Of a DNA stretch of 64,000 nt, positions 44,711 to 52,356 are shown piece after piece. A program made the translations under genes and the position numbers. Location: the NCBI RefSeq assembly GCF_013387475.1, contig NZ_VWNB01000005.1, positions 62,001 to 126,000 of the forward strand, read 5' to 3'. The notes under the pieces were generated by a model. The model searched no databases, was not told where the DNA came from, and saw nothing but the letters and a program-made list of their open reading frames with translations. Positions within the stretch are counted from its first letter, which is position 1, and every line of letters begins with the position of its first letter. The DNA comes from Mariprofundus sp. KV (lineage in GTDB: Bacteria > Pseudomonadota > Zetaproteobacteria > Mariprofundales > Mariprofundaceae).

Positions 44711-45451
44711 TTAAAGTTCCACAACCATCGCTGGGTTAAACATACGGTTCTCCCAGCCTCCAAGAGAGTTCGGATTCCCTCTCGGATTACAGACCACCCT
44801 TGTGTTGCCAATATGATAATCGAAGCAGTTATGGGTATGCCCGTGTACCCATAGATCAATACCCGGCATCAACGCTTCCATATCTGTAATGAAGCACGGG
44901 GTCCAGGGATTATTCATGTATTGCGGGTGCAGGCTTTTTAAGCTTGGCGCATGATGGGTTACAACCACTGTCTTTCCATCAAACGGCCGCTGTAGTGCTG
45001 AACGCAGCCACGCACGATTTTTCTCAAAATATTGCTGTTGATGCTCAACCGAAAAGTGAGTCGGCGCGCTACCCGGTGAATACTCGACAATGATGTAGTC
45101 ATGATCGCAGTAGAGCACGGAGCCAAAGTTGCTCAAATCAGTCCACATCGTCGAAGCCAGAAAGCGTACACCTCCTATCACGGTCTCCTCATTATCCAAC
45201 ACAATGACATTTGATCCCGATGCCGCATCTTTTATAGCATCTAAATGTTCGATCATTGTAGAATCAGAATCGTGAAATTCGTGGTTGCCGCACACATAGA
45301 CCACCGGCACCTGAAATTTATCGATTGCCCAGGTTACGCCTGCAACACCTTCCGCAATATCGCCGGCCAGGAGAACTACGTCAGCATCCGTTTGCGGGGC
45401 TTGGAATGGTGCATTCTCAAGGTGGATATCGGACAGAATATGTAACTTCAT
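44711..45451 (-). CDS. Calcineurin-type metallophosphoesterase
   Basis: 246 aa. Metal-site motifs in order: SDIHLE (residue 7), AGDIAEG, CGNHEFHD (about 55), VVTHHAPS (about 165) and WVHGHTHNC (about 202). All five family blocks are present, so two metal ions and phosphoesterase activity are expected. Substrate (nucleotide, cyclic nucleotide, protein) unknown. No dyad promoter upstream. If the SLOG operon uses a nucleotide signal, this could be its off-switch, though the genes are 6 kb apart. Confidence 0.85.
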   Translation of the reverse strand: MKLHILSDIHLENAPFQAPQTDADVVLLAGDIAEGVAGVTWAIDKFQVPVVYVCGNHEFHDSDSTMIEHLDAIKDAASGSNVIVLDNEETVIGGVRFLASTMWTDLSNFGSVLYCDHDYIIVEYSPGSAPTHFSVEHQQQYFEKNRAWLRSALQRPFDGKTVVVTHHAPSLKSLHPQYMNNPWTPCFITDMEALMPGIDLWVHGHTHNCFDYHIGNTRVVCNPRGNPNSLGGWENRMFNPAMVVEL

Positions 45452-45636
45452 GGAAAACTCCGCTTCAATGGAAAGTGAAAAGCCCTCCCCCTCTATGAGA
45501 CCTCAATGGGTGGAGTGTTGAACTTGACGCACAGGAAACGAATCAAACCATCCAGATAGCAGGGAGAGTGGAGTTTTTTCTAACAGTGCATCAGCTTCGA
45601 TTCACTGCCCATAGAAGCTCCACCCTCCCCCTAGTA

Positions 45637-45757
45637 TTAACCTACTGGCTGAGCCTGCCTATAGCGCATGACACCTTTGATGAGTCGATAGACGTACCAG
45701 ATTGAGACCGCGACCATTGCAACCTGCAGCACCACCAGTATCCCTCTGCTAGAAAAT
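45637..45757 (-). pseudogene. C-terminal fragment of a DUF4870-like membrane protein
   Basis: Between a stop codon at 45755-45757 and the TAA at 45637 the frame reads MVAVSIWYVYRLIKGVMRYR, very similar to the C-terminus of the intact 122-aa protein at 46838-47206 (VAASVWYIYRIAKGWMRFSD). No start or N-terminal two-thirds is present. A decayed duplicate. Confidence 0.6.
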
Positions 45758-45802
45758 TAGTGTGAACAGACCTATAACCCTGTCATCATCGCAGGTGGCT
45801 GG

Positions 45803-46654
45803 TTAACTTCCGTGAAACTCCAGATTCAAGCCGCGAAAATCGCCCGTTGAAAAAGCAGCCAACACTCGTAATAGGGGCATATCGCTGGATGATTCAATCG
45901 AAACGCCGAACTCATGCCCCCCATCCACAAAATCCCGGAATGCTGTCGCCGCTTTTTTCTCGTTCCCCTGAGGAGCTCGCTGAACCTTCCTGTTTAGTTC
46001 TGATAAGATCTGGTCACGATCCTTATGATCCTGTCTTTCATACATCGCAAAACCGCTTTCAACCAAGCCATCATTCTCAAATTTCAGACCGGCTGACAGT
46101 AGCTTAGCCCTCTCCAGCGACGCCACCAGCTGCCTCGGATTCTTCAAAAAGTCGAGAGAGGCCTTCAAAGATAGCTTGCCTGAAACCTTGCCCAGTTCAT
46201 CCATGGCGATGCTCACATCCTGAATATTCAGGATCTTGTCGGCAGGGGAGTATTTATAGGTAACATTCAAGTCCCCCTGAATGTCTCGGTAGCCCATTTG
46301 ATACAATAGCGAGAAGTCTTTTTTCATCCTATCTTCTGTCATCGCCAGTTCATAGCCATTGAAAGAGACGGAGCCATAGGTCGGCAACTCCCCTTTCTTT
46401 AGCGCTTCACGATCAACAGAACTAACCACAACTTTATCAAAGGTGATATCACCTGCAGAACCAATCACAACATGATCAAAAGTCACACCTCCAAACAAAC
46501 CGACGCTAACATCATCGTAACGCACCTGCTGACTCACACCCTGGCTTTCCAGTGCTGCACGCACCTGCTTATCCACAACCTGATCGGCGTACACCTTGTA
46601 ACCAATTAATGCTGCACAAACGATGCCGGCACCAACCCATACCATTTTCTTCAT
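45803..46654 (-). CDS. Exported protein, DUF945/AsmA-like
   Basis: 283 aa. An N-terminal anchor or signal (MVWVGAGIVCAALIGYKVYA) leads into a periplasmic part with beta-strand pattern FDHVVIGSAGDITFDKVVV, like DUF945 or a mini AsmA fold. Own dyad promoter (46714-46728), although the -10 fit is poor there. Confidence 0.5.
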   Translation of the reverse strand: MKKMVWVGAGIVCAALIGYKVYADQVVDKQVRAALESQGVSQQVRYDDVSVGLFGGVTFDHVVIGSAGDITFDKVVVSSVDREALKKGELPTYGSVSFNGYELAMTEDRMKKDFSLLYQMGYRDIQGDLNVTYKYSPADKILNIQDVSIAMDELGKVSGKLSLKASLDFLKNPRQLVASLERAKLLSAGLKFENDGLVESGFAMYERQDHKDRDQILSELNRKVQRAPQGNEKKAATAFRDFVDGGHEFGVSIESSSDMPLLRVLAAFSTGDFRGLNLEFHGS

Positions 46655-46697
46655 ATACCCTCTCCTATTTTGAATTGAGCAATTAGCTCTTAATTTA

Positions 46698-46728
46698 AAA
46701 CTCTCACCCTCGAAAACAAAAACTGTTT
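46698..46728 (-). promoter_or_regulatory. Dyad element upstream of the DUF945-like gene
   Basis: AAACAAAAACTGTTT (46714-46728) is a palindrome (AAACA-N5-TGTTT). The hexamer at the -10 position (GAGTTT, 46698-46703) is weak, so the actual start may use TTTAAAT nearby. Confidence 0.4.
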
Positions 46729-46837
46729 GATAAGGGACCTGTTTATTTATTTTATCGGATCAACCGACATTTCATTCGGTCATGACGATCAGTGAAACCA
46801 CACTCATCGGCATCCTTATTGCAGTCAGATGAGGCGC

Positions 46838-47206
46838 TCATGCATACATCTCTTTTCCATCTGAAAAGCGCATCCAACCCTTGGCAATGCGGTAGATATA
46901 CCAAACCGAGGCCGCTACGAGCACAACCATCCCAACCACAATAAACAGAGTGGCGAAACCAATGACAGTCCAAAGAAGATAAAACCAGAAGGTCCTTATT
47001 TGCCAACGGAAGTGTGATTCCAGCCAGGTTCCCTGCACGTCATCCTTTCTCATATAATTGACAATGACCGCAGCTATTATCGGTACTAGCAGGAGTACTC
47101 CTGCCGCCTGCAGAGCATATACGATCATTGTGATTTTCTTGTTTGATTTAGCTTCCGCGTCCTCAAGCTGTTGCGCTTGATCAACTGAAATAACTTCTTC
47201 ACTCAT
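46838..47206 (-). CDS. DUF4870-like small membrane protein
   Basis: 122 aa with three TM helices (about 27-50, 68-95, 95-112). The characteristic HFRWQIRTFWFYLLW (about 64-80) matches the DUF4870/Tic20-like family. Function unknown. A decayed second copy is at 45637-45757. Dyad promoter at 47275-47303. Confidence 0.65.
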   Translation of the reverse strand: MSEEVISVDQAQQLEDAEAKSNKKITMIVYALQAAGVLLLVPIIAAVIVNYMRKDDVQGTWLESHFRWQIRTFWFYLLWTVIGFATLFIVVGMVVLVAASVWYIYRIAKGWMRFSDGKEMYA

Positions 47207-47274
47207 TATTTTCTCTCCTTGAATAAGTCTTAATTACCTTCATCTGAATAGATTGCGATGTCGGAATAAGTGGA

Positions 47275-47303
47275 AAGTTATTGAGGAGTCGGACAAATAT
47301 GGT
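47275..47303 (-). promoter_or_regulatory. Dyad-type promoter of the DUF4870-like gene
   Basis: GGACAAATATGGT (47291-47303), 10 bp, TAACTT (47275-47280) on the gene strand. Confidence 0.55.
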
Positions 47304-47361
47304 ACATGTGATCTGACTAACACCCCTCTGATGAAGTGCTATGAGTTGGCCTGAAAACAGG

Positions 47362-47392
47362 AAACTGTTTTTGTCCGTTCATATGCAAAGAT
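47362..47392 (+). promoter_or_regulatory. Dyad-type promoter, rightward, before the 86-aa gene
   Basis: Reads AAACTGTTTTTGTCC on the plus strand (47362-47376), 10 bp, then AAAGAT (47387-47392). It has the same orientation relative to its gene as the minus-strand copies. The -10 match is modest. Confidence 0.5.
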
Positions 47393-47434
47393 TCCACGAT
47401 TACACAGCACGCTAACGACAACAGGGAGACTTAG

Positions 47435-47695
47435 ATGAGTGAGTTTGCACATCCTCCGATACACGCTGGTGATGGTTATCGTTATGTCCGATTATCGGAG
47501 ATGCACCAGGAAGAACGTATCTATGTTGAGGCCTTCATGTATGGAGGAGCCCATCCTGTGCCTGATGACTCTATAATGGATGCAATTTACCTATGGGATT
47601 ACCAGAACTGGCTCGGCTGGAAAGAAGCAAATGGGAGAGAATGGCGTACAAATGCAAAGCAAAGGTGGCGATCTCGATTAAGGAACTTGACCTAA
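47435..47695 (+). CDS. Small hypothetical protein
   Basis: 86 aa with GGGAG ribosome site. Rich in Trp, Tyr and Arg (DAIYLWDYQNWLGWKEANGR), soluble, with no recognised domain. Preceded by the rightward copy of the dyad promoter. Confidence 0.5.
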   Translation: MSEFAHPPIHAGDGYRYVRLSEMHQEERIYVEAFMYGGAHPVPDDSIMDAIYLWDYQNWLGWKEANGREWRTNAKQRWRSRLRNLT

Positions 47696-47824
47696 CCATG
47701 TAGAGATTAAATCATCGGGCTATCCTGCATTGCATGCATCAACATTAAATACAGTAATTGTCTTATGACATGAAAGTATCGGCGGCAATTTGATTGAACA
47801 AACAGACAAGGAGCATAAGCCAAA

Positions 47825-48772
47825 TTGAAAAGTGAATATTCCCGCAATGTACTGCTGATAGCCCTTGCCGTTCGCTTGCAGCGGTTGGTCAAAAACCTGC
47901 CGAACAACCATATTTCAGCAGAACGCATATCGGTGAAAAGTCTTGCTGAGTTCTATCTCTCGGAAGAGGTATCCAAGAGCTCAGAAGCCGCCAGAAAAAA
48001 AGCCAGTCGGTACATGCAGGAGATGGACAGGGTCTTCGGTCTATCCGGTTCCGAGAAGAGTGGCTATGTCATGGCCAAAAAGTTTCATACATTCAGAGAG
48101 ATGTTCCAATTCTGGCTTGATGCAATCAACCCTCCCGGCAAAGACGACAAACGACTGCATGTCATGCTCAATGGTCTACTCCATGCGATAGATAATGCTT
48201 TCACGGAAGATCCCGTTGTGATTCCGAATCTGGCAAAAAAACTGAAAGAGAAATATGGCAATAAGAATATTCGGGATACCAAAGAACCCTTAACCGAGAT
48301 GTTTGACAACACCTATATCGGAAGCTGGCTTCAGCTCGTTGAGATGGATGAAGACTCGCTGGCTATTGACCCCGCAATGGATCCTTTGCTCCTGCGTCGT
48401 CACTCATATGCAGATGTTGGTGGAAACCCCGATATTTCTATCAAGCTCGCAAGGCCAGGACGCATTCATGTGATCTTTGAGAAGACGGTATCTGATCTCG
48501 ATAAAAGTTTTGTCGAAGTTTGCAGAAAAGCAGCCACTGCAGTCCATGATTCGGAAATATTGATTATCGATGGAGAGGCATTGCTGCCCTATATCCTCTA
48601 TCGGGAAGGTTCAACCGGGGAGGTTATGCTTACCCTCAGGAACCTGAAACAAGATCATTTCGAGGACAAAGTACTAAACCAACTTACAGGGCAATTCCAA
48701 TCGGGAAGACAATACATCCCGTACAGCCTGGATAAATGCACCTGGACCGCATTCCAGCGACTTCTCAATTGA
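47825..48772 (+). CDS. Hypothetical protein paired with an M48 peptidase
   Basis: 315 aa from a TTG start with AAGGAG upstream. Helical N-terminal half (about 1-150) and an alpha/beta C-terminal half (SILIKLARPGRIHVIFE-like stretch near 205 and EILIIDGEALLPYILY near 245). No signal peptide. WYL or nuclease motifs looked for and not found. The stop overlaps the peptidase gene by one base (TGATG), so the proteins are co-translated and probably interact. Confidence 0.45.
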   Translation: MKSEYSRNVLLIALAVRLQRLVKNLPNNHISAERISVKSLAEFYLSEEVSKSSEAARKKASRYMQEMDRVFGLSGSEKSGYVMAKKFHTFREMFQFWLDAINPPGKDDKRLHVMLNGLLHAIDNAFTEDPVVIPNLAKKLKEKYGNKNIRDTKEPLTEMFDNTYIGSWLQLVEMDEDSLAIDPAMDPLLLRRHSYADVGGNPDISIKLARPGRIHVIFEKTVSDLDKSFVEVCRKAATAVHDSEILIIDGEALLPYILYREGSTGEVMLTLRNLKQDHFEDKVLNQLTGQFQSGRQYIPYSLDKCTWTAFQRLLN

Positions 48773-49299
48773 TGGCGATCATCTTCTATTTCACATTGAT
48801 CATCGCAGCAGCCTTCATGTTAATTGTAACCCAGCTTGTCTGGGCATGGAGGAGACTGAAAAGGCATCCACATGTCGAAATAGTAGAGCTTGCCAAACCT
48901 GAAATTTCCGCTGAGTTAAATACGCTGGTTGAAGTGGTTGCGAACACTGCAGGGGTTGCTCCTCCTCAACTCTATGTTCGCCGCGCATCACTGCCAAACG
49001 CCTTTATGATTGCTGCAATCATCCGACCTGAGCTCTACCTGACAGATGAACTGCTAGAGCATTGCGACTCCAGAGACGATGGGTTGAATCATTTAACCCA
49101 AACTATTTGCCACGAAATAGCACATATAAAACGTGGTGATGCAATCAGACTCGGTTTTCTAACCTGGGTGATGCATACGGCATCATCCCTTTCCATACAC
49201 TCAGTAGCTAAGTCAGTTCTGCTAAAGATCGATTCGATAGAGGTTGCCGCAGACAATGAGGCATCATTTCTGTATGCCCGATTAAACGAAAAAGGCTGA
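48772..49299 (+). CDS. M48-family membrane metallopeptidase, short
   Basis: 175 aa. N-terminal TM helix (IIFYFTLIIAAAFMLIVTQLVWAW), then an M48 domain with the zinc motif HEIAH (about 114) and a likely third ligand in the SIEVAADNEA helix (about 160). HtpX and Ste24 are longer with four or more TMs, so this is a minimal form. It would cut membrane or nearby substrates; a co-expressed target or regulator is the upstream 315-aa protein. Confidence 0.7.
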   Translation: MAIIFYFTLIIAAAFMLIVTQLVWAWRRLKRHPHVEIVELAKPEISAELNTLVEVVANTAGVAPPQLYVRRASLPNAFMIAAIIRPELYLTDELLEHCDSRDDGLNHLTQTICHEIAHIKRGDAIRLGFLTWVMHTASSLSIHSVAKSVLLKIDSIEVAADNEASFLYARLNEKG

Positions 49300-49339
49300 C
49301 GATCACAACCTCATATTTCACTCTCGTGATGACGATTGA

Positions 49340-49462
49340 TCAAACACGTTCGATTGCAGAGTGCTCTGCTACAGAGTCATACTTTCCACCAACATGAAAC
49401 ACCTCTAAGTATGCCACTGCCATCACGAACAATACTCCCAGTGTAATTAGCAATATTCTCAT
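49340..49462 (-). CDS. 40-aa single-TM protein, copy 2 of a paralogous pair
   Basis: MRILLITLGVLFVMAVAYLE then a short tail with GGKYD; AGGAGGTG ribosome site. Pairs with 30672-30797. The two loci also share promoter and spacer sequence, so the duplication included the control region. Confidence 0.6.
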   Translation of the reverse strand: MRILLITLGVLFVMAVAYLEVFHVGGKYDSVAEHSAIERV

Positions 49463-49487
49463 TTACTCACCTCCTTGAAACTCAATG

Positions 49488-49516
49488 ATTATAAGAGTCA
49501 GAGGGACAAAAATGGT
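49488..49516 (-). promoter_or_regulatory. Dyad-type promoter upstream of the 40-aa TM gene
   Basis: GGACAAAAATGGT (49504-49516), 10 bp, perfect TATAAT (49488-49493). The cleanest -10 of the set. Confidence 0.65.
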
Positions 49517-49946
49517 TTATATGGTGATGCTGTATCCAGTTTTAAACGGTGAGGGATGCCACCACATAAAGACAAAAAGGGATGTCCTAATCATTGCCAA
49601 CAGGCAATGTACGGTGGCGTTTCAAGGACTCGAATCCCAGACACTCGGATCATAAGACTAAACGACCACGATTAAGCCAATCGACGTGATTGAAAGCATT
49701 CAACTATTGACGTTCCTTTTGAAATTCTTTCGAATCCGACTATTGATGGTTTGGCATATTATTGGAATAACATTGGCAACAAATTGACTTTACATTAGCA
49801 CAAAATGCCACCTTTACGTTCGTGGACTAAAATGGGCTAGGATGTGCTTATCGGGAGGCTATTACAGATGCCCGAAGGTCAGAAAAAGCCCATATAAAAC
49901 AAGCTCTAATTGCATAACACCATTTAACAACATAGCATTCGCACGA
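49517..49946. other. Non-coding right end of the island
   Basis: No gene seen. It contains a 7-bp hairpin (CATTGCC/GGCAATG, 49592-49609) and TGCCCGAAGGTCA at 49869-49881, which repeats the core of the att site and of the left-end inverted repeat. Probably recombinase binding sites. Confidence 0.5.
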
Positions 49947-49998
49947 GCTCATAACCCGAAGGTCGTCGGTTCAAATCCGGCCCCCGCAACCAAACATA
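49947..49998 (+). repeat. attR: 52-bp direct repeat (tRNA 3' remnant)
   Basis: Same 52 bp as 21780-21831. It contains the 3' 46 bases of the initiator tRNA without promoter, D arm or 5' acceptor strand, so it is not a functional tRNA. Confidence 0.95.
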
Positions 49999-50000
49999 CA

Positions 50001-50036
50001 AAGGGCTCGCAGTTGATCACTGCGGGCCCTTTTTTA
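50001..50036 (+). terminator. Original terminator of the tRNA, displaced by the island
   Basis: AGGGCTCGCAGT / ACTGCGGGCCCT stem, GATC-containing loop and T-run, directly after attR. It would terminate the tRNA transcript in the un-inserted chromosome. Confidence 0.85.
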
Positions 50037-50065
50037 TTGAAAATATGCTTGTTGAATAATTAAGT

Positions 50066-50215
50066 TTATGTCCCCGAAACTTCATGCTGATCTTCAATGA
50101 TTTCCCGCCAATCAACCCCATGCTCAATCAACAACGTCTTAAGTTGGTCATTCTCTCGCCGCAATTGCAGGGCTTCTTCCCGAAGTCGGCTTATCTCGTG
50201 ATTCAATTCAAGCAC
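50066..50215 (-). CDS. 49-aa coiled-coil protein or gene remnant
   Basis: GTG at 50215 preceded by GAGG. The chain is a leucine-rich coiled coil (LREEALQLRRENDQLKTLL) ending HGVDWREI, a pattern common at the N-terminus of larger proteins. It begins 16 bp after the ATPase stop, in the same direction. Either a small adaptor or a leftover of a longer gene. Confidence 0.45.
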   Translation of the reverse strand: MLELNHEISRLREEALQLRRENDQLKTLLIEHGVDWREIIEDQHEVSGT

Positions 50216-50231
50216 TTGCCTCTAGGAGGGG

Positions 50232-51422
50232 TTATGGCAACCACTGATTTACGTCCATCGACAAAAACAGTTCCACTTCCAGACCATCGCCTCCAATCAA
50301 CATGATTTTATCCGGGTGAAATGCATTCACAAAAGCATCCATGCCGGGCAATGCGGTTTGTCGTTTATGGCTCTTGACCTCGATTGCCAGCAAACGCCCC
50401 TGGTGGCGGACAATAAAATCGACTTCCCGCCCTCTGTCGCGCCAGTAAAACAACTCAAACCCATATTCGATTGAACTGTTTACCAGATGAGCACCAACCA
50501 CTGATTCAATCCATCGCCCCCACAGTTCAGGGTCACTTCGAACCGACGTAAAACCCTGCCTGGATAACGCAGACATTAGCGCCATATCTATAACTTGCAG
50601 TTTAGGACTGGAGCCTCGCTGCCTGACTTGCTGGCCGGCGTATTTAGATATTCCGCACAACATGCCTGCTCCCGCGAGCAGCTCCAAATAATGCGCCAGC
50701 GTCGTCGTATTGCCTGCATCCTGCATCTGCCCCACCATCTTCTGATAAGAGAGAATCTGACCGGAATACTGGCATCCCAGATAGAATAACTGCCTGAGCA
50801 GCGCCGGCTTATTCACCTGAGTCATGAGCAATATGTCGCGGGAAATCGTCGTCTCAATCAGCGAGTCGACAATATAGTTTTTCCAACGACCTTCATCCTT
50901 CCGGAGATCTGCTGCGCCTGGATAACCGCCAAAATAGACATACTCATCCAGCGACACATCAAAGGCATCCTGCATCTCTTTGAATGACCAGTGCCGAACC
51001 GGAATGATCTCAAAACGACCCGCCAGACTTTCTGTGAGCCCCCGTTGAACCAGAAGGGGTGATGAGCCAAGAATCATGACTTTCAGAGGAAGTCCATTGT
51101 TGGTGTCTTCATCCCACAGGGACTTTATCACTTCCGACCAGTCGGGAACTTTCTGAATCTCGTCCAGAATCAGCAGCCCTTCTTTGGATTCACTTTGACT
51201 TAACTTGAAGCGTGCTATCTCCCATTGTTGACGTATCCACTGCCGGTCTTCTGCAGCCAGAGCATCTGCTGAAGCAAAATGCACCGCGTGATGAGATGCT
51301 GCTATCAACTGCCTTGCCAGCGTTGTTTTTCCAACCTGTCTCGGGCCAGCCAGCACTTGTATGAAACGCCTTGATTCGGCTATTCTTTTTTCGATCTTTT
51401 GAAATATTGGTCGATTATACAT
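50232..51422 (-). CDS. AAA ATPase with DUF4143 nuclease-like domain
   Basis: 396 aa from the ATG at 51422; an in-frame ATG at 51449 adds nine residues. Walker A GPRQVGKTTL (about 26), Walker B LLILDEIQK (about 86), sensor LGSSPLL (about 120) form the AAA_14 domain. The C-terminal DUF4143 part has WRDRGREVDFIV and LAIEVKSHKR, a PD-(D/E)xK-like nuclease pattern. Widespread family of unclear role, often in selfish or defence settings. First backbone gene after the island. Confidence 0.85.
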   Translation of the reverse strand: MYNRPIFQKIEKRIAESRRFIQVLAGPRQVGKTTLARQLIAASHHAVHFASADALAAEDRQWIRQQWEIARFKLSQSESKEGLLILDEIQKVPDWSEVIKSLWDEDTNNGLPLKVMILGSSPLLVQRGLTESLAGRFEIIPVRHWSFKEMQDAFDVSLDEYVYFGGYPGAADLRKDEGRWKNYIVDSLIETTISRDILLMTQVNKPALLRQLFYLGCQYSGQILSYQKMVGQMQDAGNTTTLAHYLELLAGAGMLCGISKYAGQQVRQRGSSPKLQVIDMALMSALSRQGFTSVRSDPELWGRWIESVVGAHLVNSSIEYGFELFYWRDRGREVDFIVRHQGRLLAIEVKSHKRQTALPGMDAFVNAFHPDKIMLIGGDGLEVELFLSMDVNQWLP

Positions 51423-51449
51423 GCTGTCATTGTAATGCAAATTACTCAA

Positions 51450-51784
51450 TAGTAAAGGTAATTTTACTCAAAAGACAACCCATAAAGCTTGAATAGTTTA
51501 CTCCAGAATTCACCCTTCAAGTGAAATAACAGCTATCGCCAATGGCGACAAATTCTGGGACACTCAACCAGCTTTGAGCTACATAGACCTGCACACCCAT
51601 GCAGCTAACTGCTTGCTATTAAAAAGTCTGTGACTACTCTTGCCGCCGCGACGGGTTCCGGGTTGGATTTATCAAAGCCTGCATAGCAAACAAACATTAA
51701 AAGCCCGGCATGCGATAAGCTTCCGGGCCTTTTTACATTCAGACCTCTTATGAAGTCATTCGACCCGGAAAACAGGAGATAAAC
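51450..51784. other. Intergenic region without a gene
   Basis: Between the divergent ATPase and slyD genes. Holds the terminator-like hairpin at 51700-51735 and the slyD ribosome site (CAGGAGATAAAC). No protein-like ORF with start signal seen. Confidence 0.5.
51700..51735 (+). terminator. Terminator-like hairpin upstream of slyD
   Basis: AAGCCCGG ... CCGGGCCT stem with 12-base loop and T-run. No gene on the plus strand ends just before it, so it may serve an unseen RNA or be an attenuator. Confidence 0.55.
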
Positions 51785-52294
51785 ATGCAGATCACCAACC
51801 ATAAAGTTGTTTCATTCCACTACACCCTGACCAATGATCAGGGCACCATCATCGACACATCAGCCGGTGGTGAGCCGATGCCTTATCTGCATGGCGAAGA
51901 GAATATCGTTCCTGGCCTGGAGCTGGCGCTGGAGGGCAAGAGCGTTGGTGATAAGCTGAAAGTCTCTCTTGAAGCTGCCGACGCCTATGGAGAGTTTGAT
52001 CCGGCTATGGTTGAGATTGTTTCAGCTGAACTGTTTGATGGCGTTGATAACATTGAGGTAGGCATGGAGTTCCAGGCTGAGCTGCCTGATGGCGAAGGCG
52101 TTCAGATCGTACGTATTACAGACGTTGATGGTGACAACATCACTGTTGATGGCAACCACCCTCTGGCTGGCCAGAACCTCCATTTTGACGTTGAGATCAC
52201 CGATATTCGTGATGCCACTGCAGAAGAGCTGGAGCATGGTCACGTTCATGGCAGTGATGACGGTTGCTGTGGTGAAGGCTGCGATTGCGACTAA
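51785..52294 (+). CDS. slyD: SlyD-type FKBP peptidyl-prolyl isomerase, nickel chaperone
   Basis: 169 aa. FKBP domain (FHYTLTNDQGTIIDTS at about 11, the IF insert about 65-125). The C-terminal HGHVHG and CCGEGCDCD tail binds nickel. SlyD helps HypA/HypB load nickel into [NiFe] hydrogenase; its place beside hypABCDE fits. CAGGAG ribosome site. Full length. Confidence 0.92.
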   Translation: MQITNHKVVSFHYTLTNDQGTIIDTSAGGEPMPYLHGEENIVPGLELALEGKSVGDKLKVSLEAADAYGEFDPAMVEIVSAELFDGVDNIEVGMEFQAELPDGEGVQIVRITDVDGDNITVDGNHPLAGQNLHFDVEITDIRDATAEELEHGHVHGSDDGCCGEGCDCD

Positions 52295-52320
52295 CTGTTA
52301 CGCAAGTACATTAACCTTTT

Positions 52321-52356
52321 AAAAAGGCCTGCAGTTTATAGCTGTGGGCTTTTTTT
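52321..52356. terminator. Bidirectional terminator between slyD and hypF
   Basis: AAAAAGGCCTGCAG / CTGTGGGCTTTTTTT stem with runs of A and T on both sides, overlapping the last codons of hypF. Serves both converging units. Confidence 0.75.

Noticed and set aside
42169-49516. Integron-like cassette array, because many single genes carry their own promoters
   Set aside because: No integron integrase and no attC-type palindromes between the genes; the shared element sits at the promoter -35 position, not at cassette borders.
49620-49680. Possible tRNA on the minus strand (TTCGAGTCC-like T loop)
   Set aside because: The T stem does not pair and no acceptor or D arm can be drawn.
49947-49991. 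Second tRNA-Met gene
   Set aside because: Only the 3' 46 bases match; the acceptor 5' strand, D arm and promoter are missing. It is the attR copy.
51605-51802. Minus-strand ORF upstream of slyD
   Set aside because: It overlaps the slyD start and the hairpin at 51700-51735, and has no ribosome site or recognisable domain.
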